DNA of 64,000 bases, from assembly GCA_013397935.1 (NCBI GenBank), contig VZRN01011461.1, forward strand, positions 3,318,207-3,382,206. The letters are read 5' to 3'. Source of the stretch: Dasyornis broadbenti. Lineage: Eukaryota; Chordata; Aves; Passeriformes; Dasyornithidae. The position numbers and the translations under genes are program-made. The notes under the pieces were generated by a model that ran no database searches, was not told the origin of the DNA, and worked only from the letters and a program-made list of their open reading frames with translations. Shown here in pieces: positions 37,040 through 49,400 of the stretch (the stretch's first letter is position 1; each line of letters opens with the position of its first letter).

Positions 37040-39228
37040 GTAAGTCTTGCTGCAAAAGCAGATGCAAACTGAGTTCTCTACTTTATAAATGTAAGGGATT
37101 TCATTGTTTTAATGACTTACTTATTTACATTTCTCTCTATCTTGTTGTAGTGAAGCTTAGCACAAGAGATAAGGGATGCTTATAAAATATTTTAGCCAGT
37201 TATGCACCCAGATAAGTATTCTAAATCCCCTATGGCACACGGATGTAATTAGACCATATATTTCTTCTAAGTCATAAAGCTGTTTAGAGATGTGGTTGAA
37301 TAAACACATCAAAACACAGAGTTGCTCAGGAGCCGAGCTGGAAAGGTCAGGAGAAACCTGTTAAAGTGACTTCTTTCTCCTTGGAGAAGAGAGAAACCAT
37401 GGCAAACCATGGAGAAGGGGCAAAGAGAAGGAGATGACAAAAGTTGTAGAAATAGGTTCATTTGTTAAAAAAAAGAAACTGAACAAGAATGTTTCCAAAC
37501 TATATTATAAATTCAACCATTAGCATTAATTTATCCCTTACCTGTCAGGCTTCTGCATGCACCATCCCATCCTGGACTTTAGTACAGATAGATTCCATGT
37601 GCATCAAATTATGCAAAGGATGTAAGGAATAAAAACAGTATTTATGGATACACAAGATGCTCAGAAAACTACTAATCAAGCACACAAGAAACCTGTTAAC
37701 TAAACAAACTCCAAGTTCAGGCCTACACTTTGGAATAGGAGCAACTATGGAGCAAGTGCACTGCTGCAGAAAAGCTTTTTCTACATTCACATACTCTTAA
37801 CTTCACTATTCTGCAAAATAGAAATTTTTATTTAGTAAATTCCTTGCACACAATTGGGTTTTTTGCATAGATAAAGCATGGCAAGCTTTTTTTTCTACCT
37901 GCTAAACAAACTGGGTTTTGTCTTTAACCTGGATAGCTGCTTCTATTTTCTGCTTGATAGCCTGTTCTGGTTCTTTAAGCTACACAAAGAACCCCCTGCA
38001 GAAAAACCACATGCTCACATTCCATACCATACTCCAGGTAACGAGCGCACTACAGTGACCATCCCTCTGCTACCACTGAGGGAAGTGAACCTCTGCACCT
38101 TCTGAGACCAGCACGTTTCTATTACAAGCTTGAGTTCAAAAGGTGAGATTTGTAAAAAACACCAGGCCAGGTGCACAGGGTTACACACTGCTTGGCAGAT
38201 TACATAAACACTTCTTGACACACTGGATATACTAAAGAGCTGTGCAATGATCGTCTTGAGAAAACGTGTAAGCAAAGGTGATACAATAAATAAAATCTGG
38301 AGAGAGAAAACCAGTGTGAATCATTAACAATTCCACTTAAACCTCAGAGAGGACTTGTGAAAAAGGTTTGTTGGTCAAGGTAGGTAAATACATATTATGG
38401 ACTATTTTGTATTCTGTTAAGATGCTCAAGTGCCTCAAGACATTTCTCTTTGCCAGTCACTTCTATTTCAGATCACCAGTCTATAAAAAGAAGGAACTAA
38501 TATATACGAGCATACATGCTGCGAGAGCTCGCATCTATATAAATATCCTGCTGAAGAAAATTGCCCACTCTCTATCATCTCATGCAAAGGCACACAGGGA
38601 AAGCCAGGAGTTTGCAAGGAATCTGCTGCAGTACTAAACTCGTCTTTGAATCCCTTTGAAGTAAGTTATACATCTATATATATGTAGGCAGAGGTACAAA
38701 TATGAGAGACAGTCACCAGTTCTCCACCCAGTAATCTCTTGCAACACTTCTACATCTCTGATTTACCCCAGAAGAATGCCATGGAGCACCCTCTTCACCA
38801 GCCCACCACAAACCTCACGTCTAAGAGATTTGGTCCCAAAAAGGTTTAAAGCAACAAACCAATTAAACCAAGCCATGACGGAGACGATATTGAAAATAAC
38901 ACAAGGTCTTGAACAGAAATAATTTTCATGACTGCATTTTTTGGTGTTCTCAGCTTTCTCCATAGTCCTGGACAGATTTTTCCTGGGGCACAGAATGGTC
39001 TTTTCCTCAAAAATGCTAAATCAAGCCTGCTCTCAACGGTACTGAACTCTGACATAGCCATGTGGACTGTCAGCTAAGCCGACAAGGAAAGATTCCACTG
39101 CAGGATGGAATCAGTCATAAATGTAAATTTTGTTTCCTTACAGAATTTAAACCCCAGTGGATTTTATATTTAACTATTTTAAATGTTCTGCTTTTGGCAG
39201 ATAAATTAAATCTGAAATAAAAATTTTT

Positions 39229-39429
39229 AAAAACAAACCAAAACCACAACAAAATAAGCAAACAAAAAAAAACCAACCAACAAACAAACAAAAAAAACTA
39301 ACAAAACAAACCAACCAAAAAAAAAAACCCAAAAAACCCAAACCAGACAAAACAAAAAACAAACAAACAAAAAAAAAGCAAACAAAAAACCCCTACAAAA
39401 ACGACCAACAAACAAAACCTAAAAAAACC
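39229..39429. repeat. Strand-asymmetric A/C low-complexity tract, ~200 bp
   Basis: The plus strand is almost entirely A and C, arranged as irregular CAAA, CCAA, CCCAAAA and longer A units. Only about four T and a handful of G appear across 200 bp. The minus strand is therefore nearly pure G/T and gives a spurious frame rich in Phe, Gly and Val. The units are not regular enough to be one microsatellite. It may have grown from a degenerate (CAAA)n repeat. Confidence 0.85.
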
Positions 39430-40703
39430 TTTGTATTTCAAGGCATGGAGTAGACCAGTAACCATATCCCTGGACTAAGGCTGTCTTCTGGAAGGATATT
39501 TTCTGTAACATCCTGCATGCTCTCCATCAGTGTTTGTAAACTCCCCCATTACTGAAATGGATGAGGACACTGCAAAAGGGTAACTAAAAAAACTGTACGA
39601 GTTTATTTTTTTCCAGTTGCAAATCCCAAACAGTATCATTACACATCTTTTGCCAAGCTGATGCATTGTTTTATTACATTTTTTTTATTGCAGTAAACCT
39701 TATCCTGGTCACATCAAGACAATTCTTAAATGACTTGTCTGTGTAGCCACTGACCTAGGGCATTCTACTGAACTTGCGTGAGGAGGGTGTTTTTTGGAGA
39801 ATGTTGAAAGACAGAGGGAGCTTTACTAATTGCTATAATTACATGCTCGGGGTAATTTAGTTGAAAATGAGCCGCGTAGTGTTTTCATGTGGCTCCAATA
39901 TTGCTATGTCTCACAGTTCAGGGAGAAGCAGGAAGTCAGAAGGAATCTACAAATTAGACAAATTGGATCAAAGCTAAGAAAACCATCTGCAGATTTACCT
40001 GTGACAACCTGTTTGCCCGACACACAGGCAGTGATGAAGCAAACAAGCAAAGCACTGGCATATGCTGCTCAGGAGACAGCAGTAAGACAGCACAGTAGAA
40101 AGCAAATTTTATTGCTATGTCCTGTTCCTAAGCACCATCAAAATGTTTTCATATTTCATCACTGAGAGCATGCTCTGAGTATTAACACAGCGGCAGAGCG
40201 CCACAAGTTAGAACCAGGGATGAGGCTTAACCACCCACCTCCACTGCCCAGGCAGGAAACAGGTTCAGAATATTATGAGGATGTCCTTTCTGTAACAAAA
40301 ATTATTGCATCTCTATGCTTAAAACTTTCTCCCAGTTCTTAATATAAATACTGGCAGATGTTGTTACCTTTGGTGCAGAGAGATTAATCTTTGGCAGGTT
40401 GCAAACTTGTAAGTTAAATGAGAACACTGCAGAATCATGAGAATACCAGCACTGGGAAACAGGCTTACATAAATTCTCTAAAATTAATTGCAAACTTCTT
40501 GAGTTACTAGAACTGGGAGGGTTTTTGACAGTTGATTATTGAGTTCTCATGTTGGACAATGTCCTGGAAGACCATCCAGAGATCCGACTTCTGTCAGCTG
40601 TGGATTTATATCAGCCAATATTTCTTCCGCCTGTGACACAAGCAAATCCTACACTACATCCAAAATGCTCATTCACATGTTTTTTCAGTGCTAGGACAAG
40701 CTC

Positions 40704-40718
40704 TTTTTTTTTTTTTTT
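40704..40718. repeat. T homopolymer (15 nt)
   Basis: An uninterrupted T run of 15 with no flanking retroposon recognised. Confidence 0.85.
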
Positions 40719-41491
40719 AATCGTGAGTTTAGTCAGGTGTCTCATCATTTGCTTACCTATTTTAAGGACTAGAAGTGAATTTTTAAGAATGGAGCTGTTT
40801 TTTAACCTTCGTCTCTGACCAAAGACCTTTTGATGCATTCCCAGTCACAAAAGCTTCAACAAACCTCGTGGGCTAGAAGGTGGCCCTTTTCAAGTAAAGG
40901 GTTGTTCAGATTTATGCCATTAAAACTTTTTCATAGACTTCATGATATTTTTTGGCCAACAAGATAGAGGTAAGTCTACTGAATGGCCAATGAGATATGT
41001 TAAAAAGTTCCATAGAGAGAACAGATGAGCCTCTTGTTTGAGATCTAGGACTCCAATGTTCACGTTAATTATCATGCCAAGAGCTGTGCAATGAAAGCCT
41101 CGCTTTCTCAACACTGTGTAAAGGTTAAACTCTGGCTTTTTGAAAACTGGACTATTTTAGTAGACATTTAACATGAGACCAAAAGCCAACAGCCTCATCC
41201 CAAGTGTTACCATTGCACAAATCAGGGCACCTGATTGTAGATCTGCAAGGCAGGAAGAGCACAGCAGAGGCTGGACAACAGCTCCAGGACCAACCCAGCA
41301 GTGAGATTAAAACATAAAACTTGGGAGTAATTCACCGGGCAAGATGAATGTCATAGCAAGCAACTGCAAGCCATCTTAACTGATGGCCCATCAGAAAACC
41401 ATCACTGAAAGCATAAAAAAAAGAATTATCTGAATATTAATGACAGTCAGAGAGAAGTTCTTACTTAAGCAGCTTTCTGTTTTTCAACCAG

Positions 41492-41512
41492 CTATAAAAG
41501 AATGTACCAAAG
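41492..41512 (+). other. Candidate 21-nt microexon (unconfirmed)
   Basis: A strong acceptor CTTTCTGTTTTTCAACCAG ends at 41491 and a donor AAAG then GTAGGAGA starts at 41513. The 21 nt between them are a multiple of three and are open in two frames. The following ~180 bp looks like conserved intronic sequence, which is usual downstream of vertebrate neural microexons. There is no gene identity, and a segment this short is readily produced by chance. Confidence 0.1.
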
Positions 41513-42705
41513 GTAGGAGAAAGCCATTATCATTTTGAGCCACTTTTATAGACTTGGCACAAATCAAGATTATCTCTGCGAGGCACCGCTAAGATTTCAC
41601 CTATAAAACTGTCTGCCATTTCAAAACACTGGCAGAAGTGTCAGACAAAAGAAGGACACTTAAAGAGCAGAAAATTACTTAAAAGGCTAAAGAAATTAAA
41701 TCATGATGAATATATTGAAGAAGCACATTTATACTTTTGTGGTTAATAAAAAGGCAAAGGGGGAACTAAAATTTGATTAACTGCTCTCAGTACGTCTTGT
41801 GTACTACACTGCAGAACCAAATGGAGCTTCTCTGAGTGTTTTCTGATCATTATCAAAGCTGCAAAATACAACCTTCTGTCAAGAAAAAAAAATCCTGGCT
41901 ACTCAGAGAAAAATTATTTCAAGCAGTATATTCAGCAATGAAAAGACAAAAAAGCATTTCTATAATAAACAGAGAAAAGAAGGTAATATAAATCTTCCAC
42001 TATTAATTTCACTGCAATCATATTCAAACTAGCAGCTAATAAAACTTTACAACACTGAATTAGATTCTAGTAGATTATTGGATTTTCTTTGTGCTTCAGT
42101 AATCAAGTACACTAACACACTTCAGTGCTGAGTTCCTATTATACTCTGCACTTGCTTCAAAAAATTGGGAGTTCTGCTTGGGATTGTGATTATTTATCCA
42201 TTTACCTCCTCACACATTCTAAATTTTTTAGATTATATTAGGTCCAGAGCCCATGAACTTTTACAGCTTGGGAAGTTTCCACATCACCTTGCACATGAGG
42301 AGAGAGGGAATGGAAGGAAGTTCAGAGGCTAATTTGGGGCATTTCTGTGCCATGTTACAAGGGGGTTTCAAGGTCTTCATGGAGTCAAACAAAGGAAGCA
42401 GAGTTTTCTTTACTATTTCTGTTAAAAAATGCATATATGCAGACTATCTTTACTTGGCATATCCTGCAAAGCCTATTGGAATAGCAAGCTGACTTGAGTG
42501 GAATTTGATGATCCAAGCTACTTTTAAAAAGTTGGTTTGCGTTTTTTTTTCCCCTCAGAGATTGTATCATATTCATCCAAAACTTTTGTAGTGCTTGTAA
42601 GATTACCATTTAAAAATATACTTAGATTAAGTTATTAGCAGAATATCAGATTTAAGGGATAGTCTTGCACATTTTTTTCCTACATTTTTAATTTCATGTT
42701 CTAAG

Positions 42706-42778
42706 GTCTAAATATTTAAGATACGAACTCTTCTTCCGTGGTACTGCAATTCTGCACATTTTGCCACAGGATATGCAA
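42706..42778 (+). other. Candidate 73-nt coding exon (unconfirmed)
   Basis: The acceptor has one of the longest pyrimidine tracts in the window (TTTTTTTCCTACATTTTTAA, then TTTCATGTTCTAAG ending 42705). The donor is CAA then GTAAGTCCC at 42779. One frame is open: one leading base, then 24 codons beginning SKYLRYELFFRGTAILH, ending on a codon boundary. Its start phase does not follow directly from the candidate at 36917-37039. I do not recognise the peptide. Confidence 0.17.
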
Positions 42779-43513
42779 GTAAGTCCCAGTTTATACCACT
42801 GTATAAAAGTCACATCTGACTTTGTCTAGCACACTGAATTTAAGGAAAGTTTTCCAGACAATTTAAGGTTCTTCAAAATTCAAAAGGAAAAAGTATATTT
42901 AAAAACCTCCAAAATGAAATACATAAATAAGCAAATATCCCCAGGACTCAAAAATCTTGATCAAAGTCACCTGCAGTCCGCTGTATTTACAAACCTGGTT
43001 TACATAAAACCATTTTCAAAGAAAACTTCTGTTTTAAAGGCAAAGGAAGAAAAGTCTTGTTTCAGGCAAGAGTAGGAAGTGAATGCAAATACCTTATTCC
43101 TGACAGCTGCATGACTTTTCTTTTATGCAGATTTGCAGCACTCACCATATTTCAATCCTCATTTTGTTGTGCTGTCTCTTACTGAAAGCACATCATCCTT
43201 GAAAATGCTCAGACAAGAAAACCAGGACAACTGTAACACTTGATCATTCCCATATCATAATCTCAGTATAAACAGAATAGCAAAAAGATAAAAAAACATT
43301 CAGCTCTTATGTTAAAATCTAAGGAAGGTGTTGCCATCTGTACCAACTACTAAGACAAATCTAGATAAAGACCTCAAGGCAGGCAATGTTTTTTCCCTTG
43401 AAATGCTGAACACTTTCTGACACCAATTCTGAATTAGTTGCAACTGGTATGACAGCTTCCTCTGTCCTTCCACCTTCATTCCTTACTAATGTTTGTCACT
43501 GTTTGCTATTCCT

Positions 43514-43825
43514 GAAGGGAGGATGCAAAGAAGGTGGAGCCAGGGATCTTCCAGTGGTGCCAGCTGACAGGATCCAAAGAGACAGGCACAGACTGAAACA
43601 CAGGAAGCTCCCTCTGAACATCATGGAACACATTTTCACCGTGAGGGTGACCCAGCACTGGCACAGGTCAGGGAGGCTGTGGAGTCTCCATCCTTGGGGA
43701 TACTCAGAAGCTGTTTGGACACGGTCCTGAGCAGCCTGGTCTACGTGACCCTGCCTGAGCCTGGGGTTTGGGCCAGGTGACCTCCAGAGGTTCCTTCCAA
43801 CACATTCTGAGATTTTGTTTCACTC
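43514..43825 (+). mobile_element. CR1 LINE fragment, 3' end
   Basis: The plus strand carries the end of the CR1 ORF2 and its 3' tail. Translation gives GGCKEGGAR, VVPADR, HRLKHRK and FTVRVTQHWH, matching the conserved last part of CR1 ORF2. After a frameshift the DNA continues with GAGTCTCCATCCTTGGGGAT, GGACACGGTCCTGAGCAGCC and CCTCCAGAGGTTCCTTCCAA, the standard CR1 3' text. It ends in a decayed copy of the ATTCTGTG tail repeat (CATTCTGAGATTTTG). It is 5'-truncated, as most CR1 copies are, and cannot encode a working protein. Confidence 0.95.
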
Positions 43826-46800
43826 ATCCAAGAAATTCTTCCAATGCCCGTGTGCATCTCCATGAATGTTCCCTGGCTAATGGTGCAACAGTATTGAAAT
43901 AATGAAACTGCAACTGATGAAAGCCATATTAAGAGACCAGAATGAGGAATCAGTCCCCTGTAGAGCAACCTCAGCCCATGGGCACCTTATTATTAAAGCA
44001 AATTAGGCTAAGAGCTGAACTGCAGGAAACACTGATTTATACAGGGCTGTTAGTCTGTCAATAATAAGGTAAAATACATTTGTTCTGAGATGGATATGTC
44101 AAAGGCTATTTCCTCAAAGTATCTAATGAATAAAAGGGTAGGACAGTGCTGTCATTTCAGCTTGGATCAAAACTCACTTTTTATGTACCTTAAAGGATTC
44201 TTCAGAAATGTAAGCATCAACAATATTTTGTTATCTAATAAATAAGGTATCTTCATTAATTTAACTGAACAGTGCAGAGGTCTAAAGAAAGAGATAGTAC
44301 ACTCATAGATAGTAAAATCTTTTCCAAAAGTATCTTTTATATGCTGATGGTCACGCTCCTACAATGTATAAAACTATGTAAATGACCATGCTGTAACCTA
44401 AATTTCTTATTTGACATCTAAATCAGATGTAAATTAATTGGAACTACCAAATTATTTTTATAAGAACAGTAACCACAGATTTAAAACCACCACTGAGAAA
44501 ATGATTCTGTAAGTAAGCTGCAGCCACGAGAAAAGACTGATATAATGCATCCGGAGTGCTTCTCATTTACACACCTGAATTATAAGGAAATGTTCTACAT
44601 TTCCCCTTGGGGAAGAGGTGAAATATGCTCCACTGAGCCGGAAACTCACTGCTCTTTATTTTTCTGCCTCAGGTTGACTTAGATATTCCCCCTGTAAATC
44701 TGGCAGACTCATCATGGGAAGTTCCAAATACATAATAGTTGCATTTGTTGATGCCATGTCAAAGTCATGTTTTTCACAGGTGTGTATATACTTATATTTA
44801 TATTTTTACACACACACTATCCAGTAACCTTTCATTCTGCCTTCATCCCCATTTCCCAACAAGGAGGTTCAGCAAGGGCCAGGGAGTGCACCATGGTGAG
44901 CTTTCAGGAACCATTCCAGAGCCCCAGACGTGGAGTTCACCCTGAGCAGAGGGAGGGGAGCAGCTCCTCAAAGCACCCGCCTGCCCTTGCTATGTACAGC
45001 ATGCCTTGCACTCCCACCTCCCACTGCCCCTTCCACCACAGCTGTCCCAGCTGCTTCTCCACCAAAGTAGCTTTGCCCATAGCCTTGAAAAAAGACCAAT
45101 TTCTCACTCTTTTATTCTTGGCTCTCTGTCACGCTTTGGTAATGCTGATTGAGGTGCAAACCTGCACAGCAGATCTCTCACAGGCCAAGACCCAAAATAG
45201 TCCAGGCCTTGTTCCAGGTTGCACCAAAGTCCTTAAAAGGTTTGGCCTTGTTCAGCACTTCATCATTTTGCTTTGACGCATATGCCAGACTTCAAAAAGT
45301 CACCACTAGTCAGCATCACATGTCCAGACAAACAGATGTAACCTATATTGTCACCAGGACCGTCTGGAAGAAAGAACAAATGGTGCCAAGCCCTCTTTCT
45401 ACTACTTCAAGACATCCTTTGACTTGTGAACAAAGCTCATCAAAACCGTGCACAACTTCCCTACACTGATAAATTATTTCTCAAGGCAACTGTCAAATTC
45501 TTAGGACATGATTTTCCTTGTGACTTCAGTTTTTATTGCTTGTAGATTGACCTACAGTATTTCTGTACTAAGTAACAAGGAGATTTTGTAATGTTCCAAA
45601 GGATAAAACTCAGTGAAGGTTCTGTTATATACAAAGACCCTCCACCATGTAAAGTCTTGAGCAGAGAAGACAAAATTAACAGTATTATACGCAGCCACAA
45701 AGAAAATTCATTAAAAGAGTTATCCTTCTCAGTATCTGTTTTACAGATAAGAAATTCAGGCATAAATTACCAAAAATATCCAAGACCATATTTAAATCCA
45801 GCATGGTATTGTCACTACTACAACTAATGAATGTAACCTACACTTCTTCTGCAGCTGTAAAATATTTTCTCTAAACCCACTGCCCCTTACTCTACTAACA
45901 AAATTGTTCTTTTATCCCTCTACTGAAAAGGTAACCAAAAAAAAAAAAAAATAAAAAGTCAATCTTGCCTCTGAAACCTTAAAAATTATAGCACAGCCTT
46001 CCCCCATCCAAGGTCCTGCTTTTCTCCCTAAATCACTTTGAATTCTAGACAGTCTGGCTACATTGCCAACACATCAATTCTACTTTGCATGGTTTGATTG
46101 CTAGATTTATGAAAGTCCGTATAATTACGTACAAACCTTTTAGTCTGACGTCCATATAATTACATACAAACCTTCCACATGCTGGAAGTGCAGGAGCAAG
46201 CCTATCTGAAACTGTCAAAAGTTAACCATTAGTAAAACAAATATATTATTTTAGATCTATAAAACAGTTATACAGAGCAGGCTACATTTAACCTTATGGA
46301 GCACAATGGGCCATGAAGTACAAAGCAAAGATCAGTCTTCCATGAAGTTATAAATGAGGCTAAAATGCAGACAGACATACTGACTCCTGGAAGAGCCAAA
46401 TTTAGTCAATTACGAGTCTTGGGTAGACTAGAATAGTAACTCATTTTTCTGCTAGAAGTAGCTAATTACAGATTCAGAACAAAGTTCAGCAAGCTGTGGA
46501 ATTACCAAAATACAGATAAACTGAATGACAGGTATAATTTCAATTGTTAAGCACTTATCAGAGTGCCAGAAAGATCATGGAAAGCTGGTCTTGGCACATG
46601 TAGAACTGCTCTGAGTAAACAGACATTAGCAGCATTTTGGCCACCAGTGACAGAGTTTGGCCAAAAGAGCTAGTGCTTAAAATAAGGATTAATTTGGTGT
46701 TAATGAGTGTTTCATTTGACAGATCTTCTCTGGACCAGAATGTGAACACTAGTTTATTAAAGAAGCTATATGATTTTTTTCATTATTTCTTTCTTGTAAC

Positions 46801-47987
46801 CTTTACACAGTTCTAGAAATTTTGTGGGGTTTTCTGTTTTTATTTCAAGATTTCTCTAGGAAATCTTACAAAAGAAATTATTATACTAAAAATCCATAAA
46901 ATTAATTGCAGCAAGGTGCTGGCTGCTGTCACCACTGTGCTTTTAATGTAATTCATATTTTCCCCTTTCAGTTCTACTTAGCATTTTTGTGTCAACACTT
47001 TAGAACCAAAAAGGTCAGCATGATTCCCTTTTAATCAATTAAAACCGATAAAGTTTAAAGTAGTTTTAAATAGCTTTTAAAATAGTCTGTTGTTTCTCTA
47101 ATGAACAAAGCAGTCACTTCTTTTTGATACATCTTTACTAACTTTTTTTAATAATGTGAACTTACATCTCATCTTCTAGAAAAGGGAGGGCAGAAACAAC
47201 CCTGCTAATTTTATAGCCCTGACAAATCCCCCCTGCACAAACCCACAGACCTTATGGAAAAGAGTATGTCCCAGAAACTTCTCAGAAGTTATACAAAGAA
47301 ACAAATAAATTTTCACTATTCTAAATGAAACGGAATGGTTTACATTTAATGCTTTTAAACCATCGTCTTGTTCTCGCTGTTCAGCTAGAACCATGAAGGT
47401 ACCACAAATTTACAGCATTTTAATTGGGGTAAACAGGCTGTGTCAATCTAAGGCTTCCTTTACTGAGTCTTCTGGATACCACTCGAAATGCGTTGAAAGC
47501 TGTTTTGTTGGGTTTATCAAATTAAGGACGTGAACAGCATTGTAAACATAGAGAAAAAGGAGGACAAGCTGAAGCAGAACCAGGCTCCCACTTTGCTCCC
47601 AGCATATAAAAGAATCCACAGCCTCTTACAAGGAGCATTTCCCTGTATCATATGTTGAATTCAGAAGATAAATGTACATTCAACACTATCCAACCTTGAA
47701 AAATCATGCTTTTAAAGTGGTATAAAAGCTATTCTTGGTAAACATTTATTGCAAAAATAAATATTGTGTATTTGTAGATAAGGTCAACAATATTAAGATA
47801 CCTCACATATCACTGAACTAGTGTGCTGTTTCAGTCCCAAAATGTATCACCTGCCATGAATTAAATTAAATCACTGATCATGATGAGATGTGAAAAGTTC
47901 ATCCCAGGATGCATCGGTCGTACCTGCGGCACTGCTGTAGAAATGTTTGTGCAGGTGGACAAAGCACCAGTGAACACACAGCTAAAA
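43826..47987. other. Unique non-coding sequence, no gene recognised
   Basis: The longest open frame in the window (169 codons, plus, 44767-45276) lies here in a moderately GC-richer patch. Its predicted product is low in recognisable structure and is overlapped by two other open frames, so I treat it as chance. A 15-nt A run sits at 45937-45951, and a 25-bp dispersed duplication (46115-46174) is listed separately. Nothing else stands out. Confidence 0.6.
46115..46174. repeat. 25-bp direct repeat, period 35
   Basis: GTCCGTATAATTACGTACAA with its next five bases (46115-46139) recurs at 46150-46174 with only two differences, both G in the first copy and A in the second. Each G lies in a CG context, so the second copy probably lost its CGs by methylation-driven decay after the duplication, or the first copy is closer to the ancestor. 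Confidence 0.9.
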
Positions 47988-48145
47988 TACTGTTGAGTAC
48001 AATTCTTGTTACCCACATTCAGGAAAGACACCTGAAATTGTACCAGTCTAGAGAAAGGTTACAGGAACAACAGGATACACCAAGAAACCATTGCACTGTC
48101 TGGTTTAGCCTGGCATAAAGCGAAGGTTGGCAGAGACACTCCTGT
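47988..48145 (+). mobile_element. Old, strongly diverged CR1-type LINE fragment
   Basis: The DNA text (TGTTGAGTACAATTCTTGTT, CCCACATTCAGGAAAGACAC, TGAAATTGTACCAGTCTAGA and GGTTTAGCCTGGCATAAAGC) follows the order of the C-terminal region of ORF2 in older CR1 families of birds and other sauropsids: the stretch read as LEYC-QFW-P--KKD, then E-VQRRAT, then LF-L-KRRL. The match is clear in order but weak in identity. It probably predates the better preserved copies nearby. Upstream sequence to about 47900 may belong to it as well. Confidence 0.72.
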
Positions 48146-48981
48146 CTGCAGTGTGAAGGGGAAGAAAGAGGAGAATTACCAAAGTGTAAGAGCTGTCTGA
48201 ATTTAGGAATGCTGCCTATGGAGTCCCAGTCTGTACAAGACAGCGCTGAATAGGTTCAAAAACGGTGACAGGGTTCTAACCATGAAAATAAAGAGCATAT
48301 CACACATCATCCTTTTGAAAGAAATACTGTGTGCCTCAAGCAACATTTATTGAAATATTTGCACAATTTATGAGAGTTATGCAGTTCTTGAGATGGAAGC
48401 AGAGCGGAGTTTTTGAACAGCAAAGGAAATTTGGTGATAATATTAAGGTTAAAATGTAAAGAGCTAACTTTGCAAAGAGGTTCCTTCTCTGTAAGTCACT
48501 GCCACTTGGAAACAAGGTTATATTGACCATGAGTATATGGCCATACTGCAAAGGTTTTCCAAACCAACCAAAACATTTTCTTTTCCTCATTTGAAGAGAA
48601 AAACTACAAAGACGCTGTCAGCTTCTCTGAACATTCAGTAGCAGACAACATTACAGGACAGCTAGTCTAGCACTATGCTGGGCTCTCATACTTAAGATTT
48701 CAAACCAGATGGGCATCAGCTAATACTGAAATATTAGAATTTTCTATTTGCTTTTTAATTAGATCATCTCAGTTCTGACTTTGTTTCAGACAAGTGGTGG
48801 CACTGATATTAGAATTTATGGAAAAGCAAAACAAAAATTAATTATAAATTCAATGAGAGGAAGACATATTAAACATAAGGCTGAAAATTTTAAAACTTTG
48901 CACAATAACCTGAAACACAAATAAAAGGCAGAGAGCTTTCATCTAAAGACAATATTTCACTATGCTTAAGAAAGTTCTTAT
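48146..48981. other. Unique sequence between two CR1 copies
   Basis: I see no gene or further repeat in these ~840 bp. The first 100 bp may include the decayed 3' part of the old CR1 fragment. Confidence 0.5.
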
Positions 48982-49400
48982 GATAGAATCATAGAATATG
49001 CTGAGTCAGAAGGGACACACAAGGATCATCCAGTCCAGTTCCTGGCCCTGCACAGAACAGCCCCGAGAGTCACACCCTGGGAGTGTTGTCCAACTTCAAG
49101 CCTGAACTCTGTTGGGCTTGGTGCTGTGACCTCTTCCCTGGAGAGTTGTTCCAGTGCCCAGCCATCATCTGGGGGAAGAACCTTTACATAATATCCAACC
49201 TAACCTCCCCTGACGCAGCTAGAGGCATCATCAGGCCTGTAGCCACCAGCGCATCCCTCTTTGCCTTTTTTGAAAATTTGGACACTAGCCAGCTTCTAGC
49301 AAACTGGTAGTTCTCCAGATTCCTAAGACCTTTCAAAAACCATTGAGGCCTCAGCCAGCTCCTTGAGTACTCAGGTCCCATAGACTTATAGGGATCCAAG
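48982..49400 (-). mobile_element. CR1 LINE copy with internal deletion (RT start joined to 3' tail)
   Basis: On the minus strand the element first reads DPYKSMGP (from 49398), the hallmark start of the CR1 reverse-transcriptase region, followed with frameshifts by text for ELA, FERS, ANV-P-F-K and NYRPV (ending near 49233). It then jumps directly to the 3' part, with GCGTCAGGGGAGGTTAGGTT, GAAGAGGTCACAGCACCAAG and TGATCCTTGTGTGTCCCTTC, and ends in ATTCTATGATTCTATC at 48982-48997. Most of the reverse transcriptase is missing, while order and orientation are kept. It is therefore a single copy that lost its middle, by deletion or by template switching at insertion. The tail is the typical avian CR1 8-mer repeat. 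Confidence 0.93.

Larger units (their letters stand above)
37040..43513. other. Unique non-coding sequence with low-complexity tracts
   Basis: No gene or named mobile element is recognised here. The notable content is a ~200-bp A/C-only tract (39229-39429), a 15-nt T run (40704-40718), and two exon-like segments at 41492-41512 and 42706-42778. The block at about 41515-41700, directly after the possible microexon, has the mixed texture typical of conserved non-coding sequence. So does 39770-39870, which carries several TAATT cores. Confidence 0.6.

Noticed and set aside
39174..39415. Minus-strand Phe/Gly/Val-rich frames resembling membrane proteins
   Set aside because: They are translations of the A/C low-complexity tract and carry no coding signal.
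43449..43730. 93-codon open frame as a gene
   Set aside because: It reads through the CR1 3' ORF fragment (GGCKEGGAR, LKHRK, RVTQHW) and has no separate identity.
44767..45276. Longest open frame in the window (169 codons, plus strand)
   Set aside because: It has no recognisable domain, shares its DNA with two other sizeable open frames, and lies in a GC-richer patch where stops are rarer. Nothing supports coding.
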